From: Alphaproteobacteria bacterium UBA6411
GTDB taxonomy: Bacteria; Pseudomonadota; Alphaproteobacteria; CAAGCB01; CAG-977
DNA length: 64,000 nt
Reading direction: 5' to 3'
Assembly: GCA_002438565.1 (NCBI GenBank)
Contig: DJPN01000001.1
Location: 1-64,000, forward strand
This document shows, piece by piece, positions 61,406 to 64,000 of the stretch. Under the pieces are notes generated by a model. The model did not search any database and was not told the origin of the DNA. It saw only the letters and a program-made list of their open reading frames with translations. Numbering within the stretch: position 1 is the first letter of the stretch; each line of letters opens with the position of its first letter. Position numbers and translations under genes: made by a program.

Positions 61406-62827
61406 ATGGTTAAAAACGTCAAGGATGCAGAAGGTCTGCTGCAGTTTGCGGCAGATGAATCGGTTTCTTATGTGGACTTTCGTTTCACGGATTACAAGGG
61501 CAAGTGGCATCACGTCGCTTTCCACATTTCCGCGCTGGACGAAGATTTGCTGGAAGACGGATTGATGATTGACGGATCTTCGATTGAAGGCTGGTGCACA
61601 ATCAACGAATCCGACATGCAGCTGAAGCCCGACTACACAACGGTCGGCATCGACCCGTTCGCGGCGCAAAAAACGGCGTTTGTAACCTGCACGGTCGTCG
61701 ACCCGACGACGGGCTTGCCTTATCGCCGCGACCCGCGTTCCGTCGCCAAAAAAGCCGAAGCGTACTTGGCTTCGACAGGTGTTGCGGATGCCGTTTTCGT
61801 CGGCGCGGAATTGGAATTTTTTGTGTTTGACAGCGTGCGTTCGTGCATTTCCCCCGAAAAAATTTCCTTTGAAATATCCACCACCGAAAACGACGCGGCG
61901 GCGGACAAGGAATACGCGGGCGGAAATTCGGGTCATCGTCCGGGGATTAAAGGCGGCTATTTCCCTCTGCCTCCCGTCGATTCGGCCAGCGATTTGCGCG
62001 CGGAAATGCTGTCCGTGATGGCGGGACTGGGCATGCCCGTCGACAAACACCATCACGAAGTCGCCGCGGCTCAGCACGAACTGGGTTTTGCGTTCGACAC
62101 GATGATTAAAACCGCCGACAACATCCAGCTGTACAAATACGTCGTGCGCAACGTCGCCGACGCGTACGGCAAAACGGCGACCTTTATGCCAAAACCCGTC
62201 ATGGGCGACAACGGTTCGGGCATGCACACGCACATGTCGTTCTGGAAAGAAAACAAACCTTTGTTCGCAGGCACGGGATACGCCGATTTGTCCGACAAAG
62301 CGCTGTACTTCATCGGCGGCATCATCAAACACGCGCACGCTTTGAACGCGTTCACGAACCCGACGACCAACAGTTACAAACGCTTGGTTCCCGGATTTGA
62401 AGCCCCCGTTCTGCTGGCGTATTCGGCGCGCAACCGTTCGGCGTCGTGCCGTATTCCGTTCGGTTCCAGCCCGAAAGCCAAACGCGTCGAAATCCGCTTC
62501 CCCGATCCGACCGCGAACCCGTATCTGGCTTTTTCGGCGATGATGATGGCGGGTTTGGACGGCATCGAAAACAAGATTCATCCGGGCGACCCGATGGACA
62601 AAAACCTGTACGACCTGCCCCCCGAAGAATTGAAAGACATTCCGTCGGTGGCCGTCGGACTGCGTGAAGCTCTGGACGCTTTGGACGCCGACCGCGCGTT
62701 TTTGAAAAAAGGCGACGTGTTCACCGACGAACTGATTGATTCCTACTTGGAAATCAAACGGGCGGAATTGAAGGAATACGACAAGACTCCGCACCCGATT
62801 GAATTCAAAATGTATTATTCCCTGTAA
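61406..62827 (+). CDS. glnA: Glutamine synthetase, type I
   Basis: A 473-residue dodecameric enzyme that makes glutamine from glutamate, ammonia and ATP. The beta-grasp start (LQFAADESVSYVDFRFTDYKGK), GLMIDGSSIEGW, the GAELEFFVFD active site, the catalytic loop FMPKPVMGDNGSGMHTHMSF and the adenylylation Tyr402 in NLYDLPPEE are present, so it is likely regulated by GlnE adenylylation with PII. AAAAGGGAAA lies about 10 nt before the ATG. It follows glnB by 47 nt. Confidence 0.97.
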   Translation: MVKNVKDAEGLLQFAADESVSYVDFRFTDYKGKWHHVAFHISALDEDLLEDGLMIDGSSIEGWCTINESDMQLKPDYTTVGIDPFAAQKTAFVTCTVVDPTTGLPYRRDPRSVAKKAEAYLASTGVADAVFVGAELEFFVFDSVRSCISPEKISFEISTTENDAAADKEYAGGNSGHRPGIKGGYFPLPPVDSASDLRAEMLSVMAGLGMPVDKHHHEVAAAQHELGFAFDTMIKTADNIQLYKYVVRNVADAYGKTATFMPKPVMGDNGSGMHTHMSFWKENKPLFAGTGYADLSDKALYFIGGIIKHAHALNAFTNPTTNSYKRLVPGFEAPVLLAYSARNRSASCRIPFGSSPKAKRVEIRFPDPTANPYLAFSAMMMAGLDGIENKIHPGDPMDKNLYDLPPEELKDIPSVAVGLREALDALDADRAFLKKGDVFTDELIDSYLEIKRAELKEYDKTPHPIEFKMYYSL

Positions 62828-62836
62828 GGATGACGC

Positions 62837-64000
62837 ATGAAGCGCCGCGCCGTTTTGTTCTGGCTGTTTTTACTGCTGTGCAAGACGGCGCAGGCGCAAG
62901 GATTGTCCCTGATTCGCGATGAAGAGGTCGAACGGGGACTTTCTTTTTATCTGACGCCTTTGTTTGAACAGGCGGGACTGCCGCCCGAAAACATGCAAAT
63001 CCACTTGGTTCGCGACGACAGCATCAACGCGTTTGCCGTGCAGGGCTTGCATATTTTCGTGCATACGGGACTGCTGACCAAAGCCGACAACGCGCAGGAA
63101 GTCGTTGCCGTTTTGGCGCACGAAACGGGACATATTGCGGGCGGACACATTGTCCGTTTGTACGAAAACATGCGCATCGCGCGGCGCAATATGCTGCTGT
63201 CCATGGTGCTTGGCGCGGTCGTCGCGGGGGCGAGCGGACGCGGCGACGCGGCAATGGGCGTGATGACGGGCATGATGTCGTCGTCCCAAGGGCTGCTGGC
63301 GGGCTACCGCCGTTCCGAGGAAAGCGCGGCGGATGAAACCGCCGTGCGTCTGCTGACCGCGACAGGGCATGATTTAAGCGGCTTTGCCGACATCATGAAA
63401 AAGCTTCAAAAGCAGGAAAACCTGTACGACACGGACAATACGGAACTGTGGCGCACGCATCCGATGGTCAAGGAACGGCTTGCGCTGATTTTGGCGCGGC
63501 CGTCCAAAGCCGCGAACACGAACCGCGTCGCACGGGAAAATGAAATTTTTTCCAGAATGAAAGCCAAGCTGGACGGCTTTTTAAGCTCCCCGCAGAAAGT
63601 TCGGGCGGAATACAAGGACGATTCCCTGCCGTCGCGCTACGCCCGCGCTGTTTTGGCGTACCGGACGGGGGATTTTGCAAACGCCGAAAAACAAATCGAC
63701 GCGCTGATTGCCGCCGAACACGAAAATCCGTACTTTTACGAACTCAAAGGGCAGCTTTTGTTTGAAACGGCGCGGGGGACGGAAGCGGTTGAACCGTATG
63801 AAAAAGCGGTCAAGCTTTTACCGGATTCGGATTTGTTCAGAATCGGTTTGGCGCAAGCCCTGCTGTCGGACGAAAATCAAACGGACACGGCAAAGGCTTT
63901 GGCGGTTTTATCGCCCGTCAAAGAGGAATTGCCGCAAGTATGGCGGCTGAAAGCAACGGCATACGGCCGCGCCGGAAAATCGGGACAGGCGGCGTACGCG
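62837..64000 (+). CDS. BepA-like M48 metalloprotease with TPR repeats, 3' end beyond the window
   Basis: The frame is open from ATG 62837 to the right edge (388 codons), so the C-terminus is missing. Residues 1-20 are a Sec signal (ending TAQAQG). The zinc motif is HETGH (95-99) with the third ligand Glu in ESAADETAV. From about residue 240 there is TPR-like text (ARAVLAYRTGDFANAEKQI, then YFYELKGQLLFETARG). This is the BepA/YfgC plan: a periplasmic protease and chaperone for outer-membrane protein assembly. AAGGA sits 6 nt before the start, 9 nt after glnA. Confidence 0.92.
   Translation, partial: MKRRAVLFWLFLLLCKTAQAQGLSLIRDEEVERGLSFYLTPLFEQAGLPPENMQIHLVRDDSINAFAVQGLHIFVHTGLLTKADNAQEVVAVLAHETGHIAGGHIVRLYENMRIARRNMLLSMVLGAVVAGASGRGDAAMGVMTGMMSSSQGLLAGYRRSEESAADETAVRLLTATGHDLSGFADIMKKLQKQENLYDTDNTELWRTHPMVKERLALILARPSKAANTNRVARENEIFSRMKAKLDGFLSSPQKVRAEYKDDSLPSRYARAVLAYRTGDFANAEKQIDALIAAEHENPYFYELKGQLLFETARGTEAVEPYEKAVKLLPDSDLFRIGLAQALLSDENQTDTAKALAVLSPVKEELPQVWRLKATAYGRAGKSGQAAYA

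Noticed and set aside
61361..62794. 477-codon minus-strand ORF
   Set aside because: Antisense of glnA, which is unmistakable.

Overview
The window reads as the chromosome of an alphaproteobacterium, probably a host-associated (gut-type) lineage. Supporting signs are an alphaproteobacterial core gene set (carD, the large-type NAD-glutamate dehydrogenase core, accA, glnB-glnA, rlmE, rsmB), Gram-negative envelope genes (mlaE-mlaF, msbA, several lipobox proteins) and a secreted cysteine-rich repeat protein. I infer the lineage from gene content and protein style; I had no database to confirm it. Core genes are moderately GC-rich, while several cargo genes are strikingly AT-rich.

Positions 1-26000 are mostly core. 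The left edge cuts a minus-strand gene for a secreted protein with 71-residue cysteine-rich tandem repeats. Its putative promoter has an 11-nt homopolymer between the -35 and -10 boxes. Then come a two-gene unit of unknown function, a SulP anion transporter, the def-fmt-truA operon, alaS-alr-mlaE-mlaF-radA-cvpA-cvpA2-tsaB-rimI in one tight run, an mscS pair, a short glutamate dehydrogenase, two lipoproteins, carD, an iron-type alcohol dehydrogenase and accA. A small TagD-like / small ORF / LicD cluster for surface phospho-decoration follows.

Positions 26000-36740 hold a type I restriction-modification operon read leftward from a good promoter: a one-TRD HsdS-like protein, hsdM, a RhuM-Fic fusion, a decayed RhuM copy, a coiled-coil membrane protein, hsdS, a 35-codon ORF, hsdR and a YgjP-type metalloprotease. 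Two short structured transcripts on the plus strand are predicted between hsdS and hsdR.

Positions 36839-49615 are a 12.7-kb integrative element in a tRNA-Leu(TAA) gene. An 84/85-bp repeat of the tRNA 3' part plus its terminator marks both ends. A P4-type integrase lies at the left end and an AlpA-like protein at the right. Cargo: an AlbA_2/HATPase/winged-helix regulator; a very AT-rich sce7726-sce7725-RES cassette; an XRE regulator divergent from a three-gene modification/restriction system (methylase part, Eco57I-like methylase, GIY-YIG-helicase); and a zinc-ribbon protein with a deoxyribosyltransferase/TIR-like C-terminus.

Positions 49558-64000 return to the core: tRNA-Leu, a lipoprotein, a C_GCAxxG_C_C protein, xerC, a transaldolase-like aldolase, priA, ppx-rlmE-rsmB, msbA, tRNA-His, glnB-glnA and a BepA-like M48 protease cut by the right edge. 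Inside it sits an Abi-type HEPN gene facing a promoter-hairpin-terminator unit that looks like a small RNA. This possible RNA-linked abortive infection module and the sce7726-sce7725-RES cassette are the best candidates for under-described systems.
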